Origin: Pseudomonas fluorescens
GTDB taxonomy: Bacteria > Pseudomonadota > Gammaproteobacteria > Pseudomonadales > Pseudomonadaceae
Direction of reading: 5' to 3'
DNA: 64,000 nucleotides
NCBI RefSeq assembly: GCF_005938625.1
Contig: NZ_VCNJ01000024.1
Location: forward strand, 228,259 to 292,258
Below the pieces are notes generated by a model that saw only the letters and a program-made list of their open reading frames with translations, was not told where the DNA came from and ran no database searches. This document shows, in pieces, positions 1 through 8,534 of the stretch. Numbering within the stretch: position 1 is the first letter of the stretch; each line of letters opens with the position of its first letter. The translations under genes were made by a program, and so were the position numbers.

Positions 1-589
1 CGAACGGTTGCGGACCGAAGCCGTAGCGCGCGCCGACATCGCCGGGGTTGTCGCTGAACAAGTTGATGTCGTGGCCGTAATCCGGTTCGTCGGCGGCGCT
101 GGCGAGCACCGCGAGAGGCGCGACTTTTTCGTGCTCGGCGACAACGATGAAACGCTGGCGATTCCACGGTGACAGGGTTTGTCCGACCATAACTTGATCG
201 GCTTGCAGATGTGCTCGCTCTGGCAGATCTTTGCCGGGCAATGGCTGGATGACCATCGCCAGATGTATATCGGGATTGATGCGCAGTGCCGTGAGGAAGT
301 CGTGGCGCAGATTGTCACTGGGTACCGCTGGCAATTTCAGGTTATCGGGGCGTGGTGGGTATTGCGCGAAGTGCTCGCGGGCGAAGGTTTCCTGCTGCTC
401 CAACAGCGCCAGCACGGCCGGGTATTGCTCAGTGAGAAACTGCTCCAGCGGCTCGACTTCAACCGGTGGCGCATCACGCAACGCCGGCAGATCCTGCAAC
501 GCCAGATAGCTGCCGACCGTATGGTTCGACCAGCCCCAAGCGCTCGGGGCCGTTGCACAAAGCAGCAACAGGAGGAAGGTCAGCTTCAT
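1..589 (-). CDS. secreted protein, S1/P1 nuclease or phospholipase C-like (partial)
   Basis: The reading frame starts at 589 and stays open to the left edge, so the C-terminus is missing. Translation gives a typical Sec signal peptide (MKLTFLLLLLCATAPSAWG) followed by a mature start near WSNHTVGSYL. Mature Trp/His near the N-terminus recalls zinc-dependent phospholipase C and S1/P1 nucleases, where the first mature Trp binds zinc; that is inference and no complete zinc motif can be checked on this fragment. The product should be periplasmic or exported. The Shine-Dalgarno sequence is weak. No neighbour on the same strand helps to define its role. Confidence 0.6.
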   Translation of the reverse strand, partial: MKLTFLLLLLCATAPSAWGWSNHTVGSYLALQDLPALRDAPPVEVEPLEQFLTEQYPAVLALLEQQETFAREHFAQYPPRPDNLKLPAVPSDNLRHDFLTALRINPDIHLAMVIQPLPGKDLPERAHLQADQVMVGQTLSPWNRQRFIVVAEHEKVAPLAVLASAADEPDYGHDINLFSDNPGDVGARYGFGPQPF

Positions 590-709
590 TGCTTTTGGTT
601 CTTATTGGAAGTGCCGTGGGGGATGAGCCTAACAACCGTCCCCGCTGGTGACACTGTCCGATCTCACCAGAAAAGTTCTCCGATGGCGCCACATCGAGTC
701 GCAATACGG

Positions 710-802
710 CCCCTGTAGGAGCTGCCGAAGGCTGCGATCTTTTGACGTTGATCTTGAAAAACAAGATCAAAAGATCGCAGCCTTCGGCAGCTCCTACAGG
801 GG
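710..802. repeat. REP palindrome, GTAGGAGCTGCCGAAGG family
   Basis: Two 34-base arms (710-743 and 769-802) are exact inverted copies. A smaller inner hairpin (gatcttg/caagatc) lies between them. It sits 16 bases past the FGGY kinase stop, where it could stabilise or end that transcript. The same unit recurs at 8445 and 15308. Confidence 0.9.
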
Positions 803-818
803 ATTTGTGGTGTTCTTT

Positions 819-2387
819 TTAGGCGGGGTAACCGGTGATTTTGCGGATGCTTTGGTACAGCGGTTTGAGTTGGCGGTACATGCGCAGGTAGACGTCTTTG
901 TACAGTTGCTCGTAGATTTTTTGTGCCTCGGGTTGGGGGTGGAAGACCGCGCCTACTCGGGTCATTGCCGCGATGGCCGTGGGGAAATCCACATGCAACC
1001 CCAACCCCACCGCACAGCAGATCGCCGCGCCCAGGCCAGACGCTTCATACACATGCGGACGCTCCGCCGGCAGGCCGAAGATATTCGCCGTGAGCTGCAT
1101 CGCCGCATCACTCTGCGAACCGCCACCGGCCACGCGCAGGCGCTTCACCGAAACCTTTGAACGCCGCTCGATATTCTCCATGCCCTGACGCAACGCATAC
1201 GCCAGCCCTTCAAGAATCGCCCGGTAAATATGCGCGCGGGTGTGCACATCGCCGAAGCCGATCATCGCGCCCTTCGCTTCCACGCCCGGCTCGCGAATCC
1301 CCGGTGACCAATACGGTTGCAGCATCAAGCCCATTGACCCTGGTGGCACCGCATCGACCAGCGCATCGAACAACTGCTCCGGCTCGATACCCTGCTCTTT
1401 GGCCTGCTGCATCTCGCGCAAGCCGAACTCGTTTTTGAACCAGCTGACCATCCAGTAACCGCGATAAATCATCACCTCGCAGTTGTACTGATCCGGCACT
1501 GCCGAGGGGTACGGCGGAATCAACGGGACGATTTCCAGATAGCGCGAGCGGGTGCTGGTGATCGTTGCCGTGGTGCCGTAAGACAGGCACACCGTGCTCG
1601 CATCGACCACGCCGGCACCGACCACTTCGCACGCTTTGTCGGCGCCGGCAGCAATCAGCGGCAAGCCTTCGGGAATGCCCGTATGGCGAGCGGCCTCGGC
1701 GGTGATGTAGCCGAGGGTTTCACCGGGTTTGTGCAGGCTCGGCAATTGCTCGGGGCGCACCGCCAGAGCCTGCCATTTCCAGTCACTCGGCGCGGCCCAT
1801 TTCAGCCGTTTGAAGTCGAACGGCAGGTAGCCAACGCAACAACCCACCGAGTCGACAAAGCGCCCGCACAGTCGATGGGTGAGAAACCCCGAGAGCAGTA
1901 AAAACTTGTCCGTCGCCGCCCACACCTCAGGCTGATGCTGAGCGATCCAGTTCGCCTCAGCCTGGGCACGAAAATAATCCACAGTGCCCTGCGCGCCGAC
2001 CAGTTTGAACAGCCAGCCCCACGGCCCTTTGATCCCGCCTTCGACTTCGTTCTGACGTTGATCGAGCCACAGAATCGCCGGACGTAATGACTTGCCCTCA
2101 GCATCGACGTTGATCACCGTGCCGCGCTGCGTGGTCAGCGACACCCCGGCAATCTGCGAGCGATCAATCCCGGTCTGTGCCCAGACCTGCTGACATGCCT
2201 CGCCCAATTTCGCCCAGTAATACTCCGGATCCTGCTCGGCCCAGCCCGGTTGCGTCGAGTAATACGCCTGCAGTTCGACCTTGCCTTTGCCGAGCAGATT
2301 GCCCTGCAAATCGAAGAGCAACGCACGCACGCTCTGGGTGCCGTTGTCGATGGCCAGCAGGTAACGCTTGTTCGGGTGGTTATCCAT
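819..2387 (-). CDS. FGGY-family carbohydrate kinase
   Basis: 522 residues if started at the ATG at 2387, which has a GAAGAGAG Shine-Dalgarno; an upstream in-frame start would overlap the previous gene. The N-terminal phosphate-binding strand reads LLAIDNGTQSVRALL (about residues 10-24), and the C-terminal half has the AGGGSQSDAAMQ adenosine-binding motif of glycerol/xylulose-type kinases. The family phosphorylates polyols or sugars with ATP in the cytoplasm. It is the last gene of a three-gene minus-strand operon, 20 bases after the GlpD-like gene. That context suggests the substrate becomes a triose or polyol phosphate; the exact substrate is unknown. Confidence 0.9.
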   Translation of the reverse strand: MDNHPNKRYLLAIDNGTQSVRALLFDLQGNLLGKGKVELQAYYSTQPGWAEQDPEYYWAKLGEACQQVWAQTGIDRSQIAGVSLTTQRGTVINVDAEGKSLRPAILWLDQRQNEVEGGIKGPWGWLFKLVGAQGTVDYFRAQAEANWIAQHQPEVWAATDKFLLLSGFLTHRLCGRFVDSVGCCVGYLPFDFKRLKWAAPSDWKWQALAVRPEQLPSLHKPGETLGYITAEAARHTGIPEGLPLIAAGADKACEVVGAGVVDASTVCLSYGTTATITSTRSRYLEIVPLIPPYPSAVPDQYNCEVMIYRGYWMVSWFKNEFGLREMQQAKEQGIEPEQLFDALVDAVPPGSMGLMLQPYWSPGIREPGVEAKGAMIGFGDVHTRAHIYRAILEGLAYALRQGMENIERRSKVSVKRLRVAGGGSQSDAAMQLTANIFGLPAERPHVYEASGLGAAICCAVGLGLHVDFPTAIAAMTRVGAVFHPQPEAQKIYEQLYKDVYLRMYRQLKPLYQSIRKITGYPA

Positions 2388-2407
2388 GGAGCTCTCTTCA
2401 AGGGGCA

Positions 2408-4003
2408 TCAAGGCGTGGCATCCGGCAAACCGTGATGGCGTTGCCACAACGCCCGATAACGCTGAATTTCTTGCTGCCAGTATTCGTCGCTCCAGCCCAG
2501 TCGTGGCTGGCAGAGTTTACGGATTGCGGTGAAATAATCTTCGCCACCGTGAGGCAGCAGCAGGCCAAGACGCGTGCGGCGCAACAGCAGATCGTCGAGG
2601 TGCAGAACCATTTCCGCTTCGCAGGCGAAGGCCAGTTCCGCCCACAAGGTGTCCGTGGCGCCGACCGTTTCGTGGCCGATGTCTTTGATCAGCTGCGCCA
2701 GCTTCGGCAGGTTGCGGCCATGCCGTCCGGCCAAGCGTCGCCATTGATGGTTGCTCAATTCTGCAATCGGCAGCGCAGGTACGGCAGCAAACACCGGCGC
2801 GGCGTCATCGACGAAGGGACGATCGAGCATGTCCGCGCAGGCCTTGAGCACTTCGATGGCTTGCGGGCGAAACGTGGTCAGTTTGCCGCCGGCCAGGGTC
2901 ACGCAACCGGGCTCCTGCCACAGCACATGTTCACGGGTTTCGTTCGACGGTTTGTCTTGATGATCGCCCGCCGCGCTGCCCACCACCGGACGAACCCCGG
3001 ACCATGTCGACAACACATCATTAGCCGTCACTTCTGCGCCGGGAAATTGTTGCATGCAGGCGGCAAGCAGATAGTCGAGTTCTTCGCCGCTGATGCTCGC
3101 GCTCTGATCGAGATCTTCGCGATGATCGAGATCCGTGGTGCCGACCACCGTCGCGGCCTCCCACGGAAAAACGAACACCGGACGGCGGTCGCGTTCATGC
3201 AAAAACGTAAACGCCTGCGCCACCGGCAAACGCCAACCCGGCAGCAATAAATGACTGCCACGCAACGGCCGCAATTGCCGTGGTGCCTCAGTCGGCCGCA
3301 AGCGTTCAGCCCACGCGCCAGTCGCCACGGCGAGCACGCCACAGCGCAATTGCAGGGTCGCGCCGGCCTCGCAGTCTTCGATCTGAACGCCGCACACTCG
3401 ACCGTTTTCTCGCAGCAAATGCTCGACGCGGACGCCATTGACCACGACCGCGCCATCCGCTCGCGCCTCGCTCAACACGCGCATCACCAGTCGCGCGTCA
3501 TCCGTCAGCGCATCGACAAAACTGGTGCCGCCGAGCAAATCACTTTCCTTCACGCCCGGCGCCAGATATCGAAGCTGTTGTGCATCATGAAAACGATGGC
3601 TGCGCCTTCCGGCCAAAGCATCGTAGACGCTCAACAAACCACCCAGCACCCGAGGCCCGGGAAAGCCGCCGCGATAGTGCGGCATCATGAAACTCATCGG
3701 CTCGACCAGCCCCGGCGCTTCGTCGAGCAAGCGCTGACGTTCGCGCACCGAATCGCGGGTCAGACGCCACTGGCCCTTGGCGATGTAACGCAAGCCGCCA
3801 TGGACCATTTTCGACGATCGACTGGAGGTGCCCCAGGCAAAGTCGCGCTGTTCCAGCAGCAGGCAGCGCCAGCCTCGACGCGCTGCTTCACGCAGGATGC
3901 CAGCGCCGCTAATGCCGCCACCGATGACGATCAGATCCCAGGTTTCGTCCGCCAGAGTCGGCAAAATCTGCTGGCGCCACGCGGCGTTCCAGTCCTGACT
4001 CAT
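2408..4003 (-). CDS. GlpD-like FAD-dependent glycerol-3-phosphate dehydrogenase family protein
   Basis: 531 residues from the ATG at 4003, which has GGAGTGA about 8 bases upstream; a GTG at 4012 is the alternative and would overlap the upstream stop. The Rossmann FAD motif IGGGISGAG is near residue 30, followed by the GlpD signature WGTSSRSSKMVHGGLRY (57-73). The C-terminal domain resembles the DAO_C helical domain of aerobic glycerol-3-phosphate dehydrogenases. The expected reaction is oxidation of glycerol-3-phosphate or a related ester to a keto form, passing electrons to quinone at the inner membrane. It is co-transcribed with an AGPS-like oxidase and a kinase, so it is probably not the housekeeping glpD. 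Confidence 0.88.
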   Translation of the reverse strand: MSQDWNAAWRQQILPTLADETWDLIVIGGGISGAGILREAARRGWRCLLLEQRDFAWGTSSRSSKMVHGGLRYIAKGQWRLTRDSVRERQRLLDEAPGLVEPMSFMMPHYRGGFPGPRVLGGLLSVYDALAGRRSHRFHDAQQLRYLAPGVKESDLLGGTSFVDALTDDARLVMRVLSEARADGAVVVNGVRVEHLLRENGRVCGVQIEDCEAGATLQLRCGVLAVATGAWAERLRPTEAPRQLRPLRGSHLLLPGWRLPVAQAFTFLHERDRRPVFVFPWEAATVVGTTDLDHREDLDQSASISGEELDYLLAACMQQFPGAEVTANDVLSTWSGVRPVVGSAAGDHQDKPSNETREHVLWQEPGCVTLAGGKLTTFRPQAIEVLKACADMLDRPFVDDAAPVFAAVPALPIAELSNHQWRRLAGRHGRNLPKLAQLIKDIGHETVGATDTLWAELAFACEAEMVLHLDDLLLRRTRLGLLLPHGGEDYFTAIRKLCQPRLGWSDEYWQQEIQRYRALWQRHHGLPDATP

Positions 4004-4008
4004 GGCCG

Positions 4009-5604
4009 TCACTCCGGCAGCAGCGTGCCGGGGTTGAGGCGCCCGGCCGGATCGAAGTGTTTGCTCAACGCCTGCAAAGTATCCATCGCCAGTGCGCCCT
4101 TCTCGCGCAACAGGTACGGTGCGTGATCCTTGCCGACGCCATGCTGGTGACTGATGGTGCCGTGGTTGTCGACAATGGTCTGGCTGGCCGCATGTTTGAG
4201 CGCTTTCCAGCGCGCGAGCGTCGCCGGATAGTCAGCCGCCGGGCGAAACACGTAAGTGGTGTAGATGCTCGAACCTTCACCGTAGACATGGGACAAATGG
4301 GTGAACACATGCACGCGTTCGCCCTCGGCGGCCAAGGCCTCGCGCAGGCTGTTTTCGATGAGGTTGAGCAGGTGGTCGACATTGCTCCAATCGGTGGCAG
4401 TTTCGAGGGTGTCGACCACGTAACCGGCGTTCCACAGGTTCTCGCGCAGGTAAGGGAAACGGAAACGGTTCTGCGCCCATTTCTTGCCGAGCAGGGTGCC
4501 GGTGAATACGCCGCCGAAGGCCTTCAGATGTTGCCGCGCCTGGGTCAGCGACAGTGCGTTTTGTCGACGATTGCCGGTGACGCCGAAGGTCAGCAGGCAT
4601 TTGCCCTCTGCCGCTCCCCTTAGCTTCAGGTACTTTTCCAGCCAGGCGATTTGTTGCGGATGACCGGCCAGCGCCAGTTGTGTTTCGGTTTCCACGGCGT
4701 TGGATAATCGCAGCATCGACAGCGGTACGCGCGCCTGAGCCAATTGGCGGATGGCGCTGAGTGCCTGCGGCCAGTCGGGTAGAAACACACCGTAGAAACG
4801 TTCATCGGCAGGTAGCGCGCTGACCCGCACCTTGACCTCGGAAATAATCCCGAAACGGCCCTCGCAACCGAGCACTACTTCGCGCAGATCAGGGCCGGCA
4901 GCCGAAGCCGGGAAAGTTGGAATTTCCAAAGGCCCGGCAAAGGTTTCCAAGGTTCCGCCCGCAAACAATTGCTCAATCCGACCATAGCGCAACGACTGCT
5001 GACCGCTGGAACGGCTGGCCACCCAACCGCCCAGCGTCGACAGCTCCCACGACTGCGGAAAATGCCCCAGCGTGTAGCCTTTCGCACGCAACTGACTTTC
5101 CACCTGCGGGCCACTCGCACCGGGGCCGAACGTTGCCAGCAGGCTCTGTTCATCGAGGTCGATCAGGCGATTCATTCGCGCCAGTGACACTGTCACTACT
5201 GGCCGCGTCGAATCCGGCGGATTGATGTGCCCGGCCACCGATGTGCCGCCGCCATACGGGATCAGGCACAGGTCCTGCTCGTGAGCCAGCGCCAGCAATT
5301 GGCGAATGTGTTCAGCGGTCTCGGGAAACGCCACGGCATCGGGATAATTGCCCAAAACACCTTCGCGCAACGCCAGCCAGTCCGGCAGGCTCTGGCCCCG
5401 GGCATGCAGCAAGCGGTCATGGGCATCGACGCTGTACAACGCGTGCGCAGGCAATCGCGAGGCCGGCACGCGGGCCAATGCCGCTTCAAGCGTGGCATCG
5501 GGCAGCGCGCGACCCTCGCCCAATCGCTCATGAAGAAACTCCGCGCCCTGGGCCGGCAGTTCGACCACCGTGGTTGCATCTCCCCAGCCGTTCCAGCGTC
5601 GCAT
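4009..5604 (-). CDS. FAD-linked oxidase, alkyldihydroxyacetonephosphate synthase-like
   Basis: 531 residues, ATG at 5604 preceded by AAGGACA. The N-terminus has the HARGQSLPDWLALR segment typical of AGPS relatives (about 67-80). The PCMH-type FAD-binding loop PYGGGTSVAGH follows at 116-126, and the FAD-oxidase C-terminal domain ends with HGVGKDHAPYL and FDPAGRLNPGTLL. AGPS makes the ether bond of ether lipids; bacterial relatives are often D-lactate/glycolate-type oxidases or uncharacterised. It is the first gene of the operon, divergent from an AraC regulator. The grouping with GlpD-like and FGGY genes suggests catabolism of an alkylglycerol or another substituted polyol, which is inference. 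Confidence 0.85.
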   Translation of the reverse strand: MRRWNGWGDATTVVELPAQGAEFLHERLGEGRALPDATLEAALARVPASRLPAHALYSVDAHDRLLHARGQSLPDWLALREGVLGNYPDAVAFPETAEHIRQLLALAHEQDLCLIPYGGGTSVAGHINPPDSTRPVVTVSLARMNRLIDLDEQSLLATFGPGASGPQVESQLRAKGYTLGHFPQSWELSTLGGWVASRSSGQQSLRYGRIEQLFAGGTLETFAGPLEIPTFPASAAGPDLREVVLGCEGRFGIISEVKVRVSALPADERFYGVFLPDWPQALSAIRQLAQARVPLSMLRLSNAVETETQLALAGHPQQIAWLEKYLKLRGAAEGKCLLTFGVTGNRRQNALSLTQARQHLKAFGGVFTGTLLGKKWAQNRFRFPYLRENLWNAGYVVDTLETATDWSNVDHLLNLIENSLREALAAEGERVHVFTHLSHVYGEGSSIYTTYVFRPAADYPATLARWKALKHAASQTIVDNHGTISHQHGVGKDHAPYLLREKGALAMDTLQALSKHFDPAGRLNPGTLLPE

Positions 5605-5815
5605 GCGTGTGTCCTTTTTTGCCGTCAGATCAGTGATATTTCAGGCCCCCATACTAGCCAGCGGCCGCAAAGTGTCACGGTCGCATCCGGCCAGTTCGTG
5701 TAGCCAATTGAGTCAAACGTCGCGCAAGCGTCAGCCATTTACTTTAGTCGTGGTTTCAAATTACCTTTCAGGCTATTCGTCCGCTTCCGCCGCCATTGAT
5801 CAAAGGAATGGGATC

Positions 5816-6832
5816 ATGCAATCGCTCGGCTTCACCTCGGTTCCGCCGCTGCTCAAATACCTGCGCCACGCCGAACAACTGGGTATGGATATCGAGCCGG
5901 CGTTGGCGGCGGCGGGTTTGCACGCGCAGCAGCTGAGCGACAACACCCTGCGTTTGCCCGGTGAGGCGCATGAGCGGCTGCTGGATTTTTTTTGCGAGCA
6001 CTCGGGGGATCCGTTGTTCGGACTTAACGCGGCGAATTTCGTCCTGCCCAATTCGTGGAGCGTGCTCGGTTACATCACCATGAACTGCGCGACGCTGGGT
6101 GATGCGATGAGCCGGATCATGCCGTTCGAGAAACTGGTCGGCGACATGGGCGTCAGTCGCGCCGAGGTGCAGGATGGCCATGTTCATCTGATCTGGACCT
6201 GTCGTTATCAGCGTCCGCGGATTCGTCGGCATCTGGTGGAGAACGTGCTGGGATCATGGCTGCAATATGCACGCTGGATCGCCGATACACAGATGTCGCC
6301 GGCCGCTGTCTGGCTTGAACATTCATGCCCCGCCGAGGCTACGTCGGCGCAGTACGAGGCGTTTTTCGATTGCCCGGTGTTGTTCGATCAGCCGTATTCG
6401 GCGCTGGTCGTGCCGCTGGCGTATTTGCAGTTGCCGTTGCGCCAGGCCGATGCGCAGTTGCTGCGCACCCTGGAAGAACATGCGTTGGGGTTGATGGCGA
6501 CGCTGGAGGATGCGTCGCTTGCGCAGCAGGTGAAAAACATTCTGCGGCAGTTGCTCAAGGAAGGCTTGCCACGCAAGGAGCAGGTGGCCGAACAGCTGAG
6601 CGTGTCGGTGCGAACGTTGCAGCGGCAGTTGCATCAGGCGGGGACGTCGTATCAGCAGATTCTCGATGATTTGCGTCAGGAACTGGCTGAGCATTATTTG
6701 CTCAACAGTACGCTGCCGATTCAGGACATTGCGCAATATCTGGGGTTTACCGAACCGAGGTCGTTTCATCGCACGTTCAAGAGTCGGCGGGGGATGCCGC
6801 CGGGGGAGTTTCGGCAGATGCATCGCGGGTGA
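5816..6832 (+). CDS. AraC-family transcriptional regulator
   Basis: 338 residues from the ATG at 5816 (AAAGGAATG upstream); the frame stays open further upstream but without a better start. Residues 1-200 form an AraC-type ligand-binding domain of the kind seen in OruR/ArgR-like regulators (MQSLGFTSVPPLLKYL). The C-terminus carries two helix-turn-helix units (VAEQLSVSVRTLQRQL and IAQYLGFTEPRSFHRTF). It is divergent from the flavin oxidase operon across 211 bases and so is probably its regulator. The inducer is unknown. Confidence 0.92.
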   Translation: MQSLGFTSVPPLLKYLRHAEQLGMDIEPALAAAGLHAQQLSDNTLRLPGEAHERLLDFFCEHSGDPLFGLNAANFVLPNSWSVLGYITMNCATLGDAMSRIMPFEKLVGDMGVSRAEVQDGHVHLIWTCRYQRPRIRRHLVENVLGSWLQYARWIADTQMSPAAVWLEHSCPAEATSAQYEAFFDCPVLFDQPYSALVVPLAYLQLPLRQADAQLLRTLEEHALGLMATLEDASLAQQVKNILRQLLKEGLPRKEQVAEQLSVSVRTLQRQLHQAGTSYQQILDDLRQELAEHYLLNSTLPIQDIAQYLGFTEPRSFHRTFKSRRGMPPGEFRQMHRG

Positions 6833-6843
6833 CTGGATTGGCC

Positions 6844-6938
6844 CCATCGCGAGCAGGCTCACTCCTACATTGATCTTCAGTGAACGCAGATTCCGTGTCC
6901 GGCAGAATCCCCTGTAGGAGTGAGCCTGCTCGCGATGA
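6844..6938. repeat. REP pair, GTAGGAGTGAGCCTGCTCGCG family
   Basis: Two inverted arms (6844-6869 and 6909-6938) each contain the GAGCAGGCTCACTCC palindrome core. They lie between the AraC stop and the DUF6124 leader. The same family recurs at 12409 and 17355. Confidence 0.9.
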
Positions 6939-7149
6939 CGCCAGTCGCCGCACCGGTATCCGACAAGCAAATCCTCAAACTCTGTAGCGCAATAAACCCC
7001 TCAACCCACCGCCGTTTAAAGACACTCAGTGTTACGCGCAAGAGCCTACAAATCCTTGCGCCACTGCCTACGCATGTACCAGAATCCGCCGGCTTGTGCG
7101 CCCTGAGCATGCTGCGTAACTTCAATCGGGTCACTGATTCCCAGTGTTC

Positions 7150-7347
7150 GGGTTTAGTAGCCCGGAGGTAACTCCGCTGGTCGTACATTCATCACAGGTA
7201 CTCGCGTATCTGAGCTTGATGGTGGCTGTACGCAGGGCGCTTCGGCGCGCCGGCTTAGCTGAGTTCCCCGGTCTACTAACCTGCGTACAGCTGCCACCCT
7301 TTCGTTTAGTAGCCAAAGGGTGGCCGCTCAACAAAGGGAACACAGCT
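7150..7347 (+). ncRNA. structured leader or small RNA upstream of the DUF6124 gene
   Basis: This untranslated stretch is unusually foldable. GGAG-GTAA-CTCC (from about 7163) is a perfect hairpin with a GNRA-type loop. GGTGGCTGTACGCAGG (7221-7236) pairs with CCTGCGTACAGCTGCCACC (7280-7298) except for a two-base bulge. Inside that stem lies a GCGC-TTCG-GCGC hairpin. The decamer tttagtagcc occurs twice (7152 and 7305), and ctactaac (7273) can pair with it. Alternative pairing of the two copies could switch access to the start codon region. I infer a cis-acting leader or a processed small RNA; no family name is assigned. Confidence 0.5.
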
Positions 7348-7713
7348 ATGTTCAAGATAACGCCAAACCCGCCGGTCACCGACCCGGCCTCCCCCTACGA
7401 ATCCGCCGATTCAAAGAAATTCCACGAAGCCGCCGAGCGCGCGCTCGACCACTATCTCGGTCCGACGAACGCCGACCTCATGGCCACGCCCTACACCCCC
7501 AACACGCTGTACATGGCCAACCCCAACGCCGACACCGAATCCCTGCTGGCCGACGCCAGCGAAACCCTGGGTTCGGCGACGGTCATGCTCAACAACCATG
7601 CTGCGCAGGTTGAAGGCACACACCGCAAGACACTGCAGGGTATTGCGCAAGTGGTGATGGTGGCGGAAATGGCCGTCAATCGCGTGTTGGACAGGTTAGT
7701 GCCGACCGAGTAA
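7348..7713 (+). CDS. DUF6124 family protein
   Basis: 121 residues, starting MFKITPNPPVTDP, a start typical of the Pseudomonas DUF6124/DUF3077-type small proteins. The middle is rich in Asn/Pro/Thr (TPYTPNTLYMANPNADT), and the C-terminal third is a predicted amphipathic helix (TLQGIAQVVMVAEMAVNRVL). It has no signal peptide or catalytic motif. A longer in-frame extension reads through the structured leader and is unlikely to be coding. The AAAGGGAA ribosome site lies just before the ATG. Function is unknown; paralogues are usually present in several copies per genome. Confidence 0.8.
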   Translation: MFKITPNPPVTDPASPYESADSKKFHEAAERALDHYLGPTNADLMATPYTPNTLYMANPNADTESLLADASETLGSATVMLNNHAAQVEGTHRKTLQGIAQVVMVAEMAVNRVLDRLVPTE

Positions 7714-7715
7714 CG

Positions 7716-7764
7716 AAAAAGCCCGCGATCCCAACTGTGATGGTTGAGTGGCGGGCTTCTTTTT
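7716..7764 (+). terminator. rho-independent terminator of the DUF6124 gene
   Basis: GCCCGC (7721-7726) pairs with GCGGGC (7751-7756), is preceded by a run of A and is followed by TTCTTTTT. The hairpin begins a few bases after the stop codon. Confidence 0.8.
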
Positions 7765-7777
7765 GCGGTGTGCCATT

Positions 7778-7962
7778 TTCCCCTCACCCCAGCCCTCTCC
7801 CGGAGGGAGAGGGGGCCGAACGGGGGATATTGATTAGATACGCCGACCTGAAAGTGCTGCCGTGAATCCATAATCGCTGCAGATCTTTCAGGTCGGTGCA
7901 TAGCGTCAGACAACTCGGTCAGTCCCCTCTCCCTTTGGGAGAGGGTTAGGGTGAGGGGCTTT
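7778..7962. repeat. palindromic MITE-like intergenic element
   Basis: Outer arms are the familiar CCCTCTCCC...GGGAGAGGG plus CCCTCACCC/GGGTGAGGGG motifs (left arm about 7779-7816, right arm about 7922-7962). A second, exact inverted pair, CCGACCTGAAAG (7843-7854) and CTTTCAGGTCGG (7885-7896), lies inside. The element fills the gap between a terminator and the VOC gene. It has no coding capacity, so it would have to be moved in trans. Confidence 0.7.
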
Positions 7963-7967
7963 TCGCT

Positions 7968-8336
7968 TCAGAGACAAATCGCGTTGGTAAACACCAACCG
8001 ATTGCCAAACGGATCGACGATGGTCATGTCCTGGCTCCCCCAAGGCATCGCCTGAATCCCCGGGTGCGAGAACTTGTAATCCTTGGCCTCCAACTGCTGC
8101 TGAAACGCCTCCAGCTCATCGGTCTCGATACGCAGCGCCGAACCCGGGCACGCATCGCCATGATGCTCGGACAAATGCAGCACACACTCGCCACGTGACA
8201 CCTGCAGATACAACGGAAAATTCGCCTCGAAGCGATGCTGCCAGTCGACCTTGAAACCGAGGAAGTCGACGTAAAACTCGACAGCTTTGGCTTCATCGAA
8301 GATCCGCAGGATCGGGGTGGTTTTGCCGAAGCTCAT
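7968..8336 (-). CDS. VOC/glyoxalase superfamily protein (bleomycin-resistance type)
   Basis: 122 residues from the ATG at 8336 (GGGAGCA upstream). A single VOC fold is visible: ILRIFDEAKAVEFYVDFLGF at the start, LHLSEHHGD in the middle and the characteristic end IVDPFGNRLVFTN. The length fits bleomycin-resistance-like proteins, which bind drugs or metal-linked substrates as dimers in the cytoplasm. Conserved His and Glu residues are present, but the ligand cannot be deduced. It is monocistronic, flanked by repeats on both sides. Confidence 0.88.
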   Translation of the reverse strand: MSFGKTTPILRIFDEAKAVEFYVDFLGFKVDWQHRFEANFPLYLQVSRGECVLHLSEHHGDACPGSALRIETDELEAFQQQLEAKDYKFSHPGIQAMPWGSQDMTIVDPFGNRLVFTNAICL

Positions 8337-8444
8337 GGGGTGCTCCCTGACTGATTGGCCCCACAGTGTAGACGGGGTGGATGTCAGCAATTCGGCTTGG
8401 GCTGGCGTTTCTTTAATCGCACAGTGCCACTATGAGACACAGTT

Positions 8445-8522
8445 CAAAAGATCGCAGCCTTCGGCAGCTCCTACAGAAGGTTGCATTCCCATGTAGGAAC
8501 TGCCGAAGGCTGCGATCTTTTG
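8445..8522. repeat. REP palindrome, GTAGGAGCTGCCGAAGG family
   Basis: Inverted arms of the same family as 710-802, with a short loop around 8476-8492. The element ends 13 bases after the deacylase stop on the minus strand. Confidence 0.85.
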
Positions 8523-8534
8523 ACGTCAGCAGAA

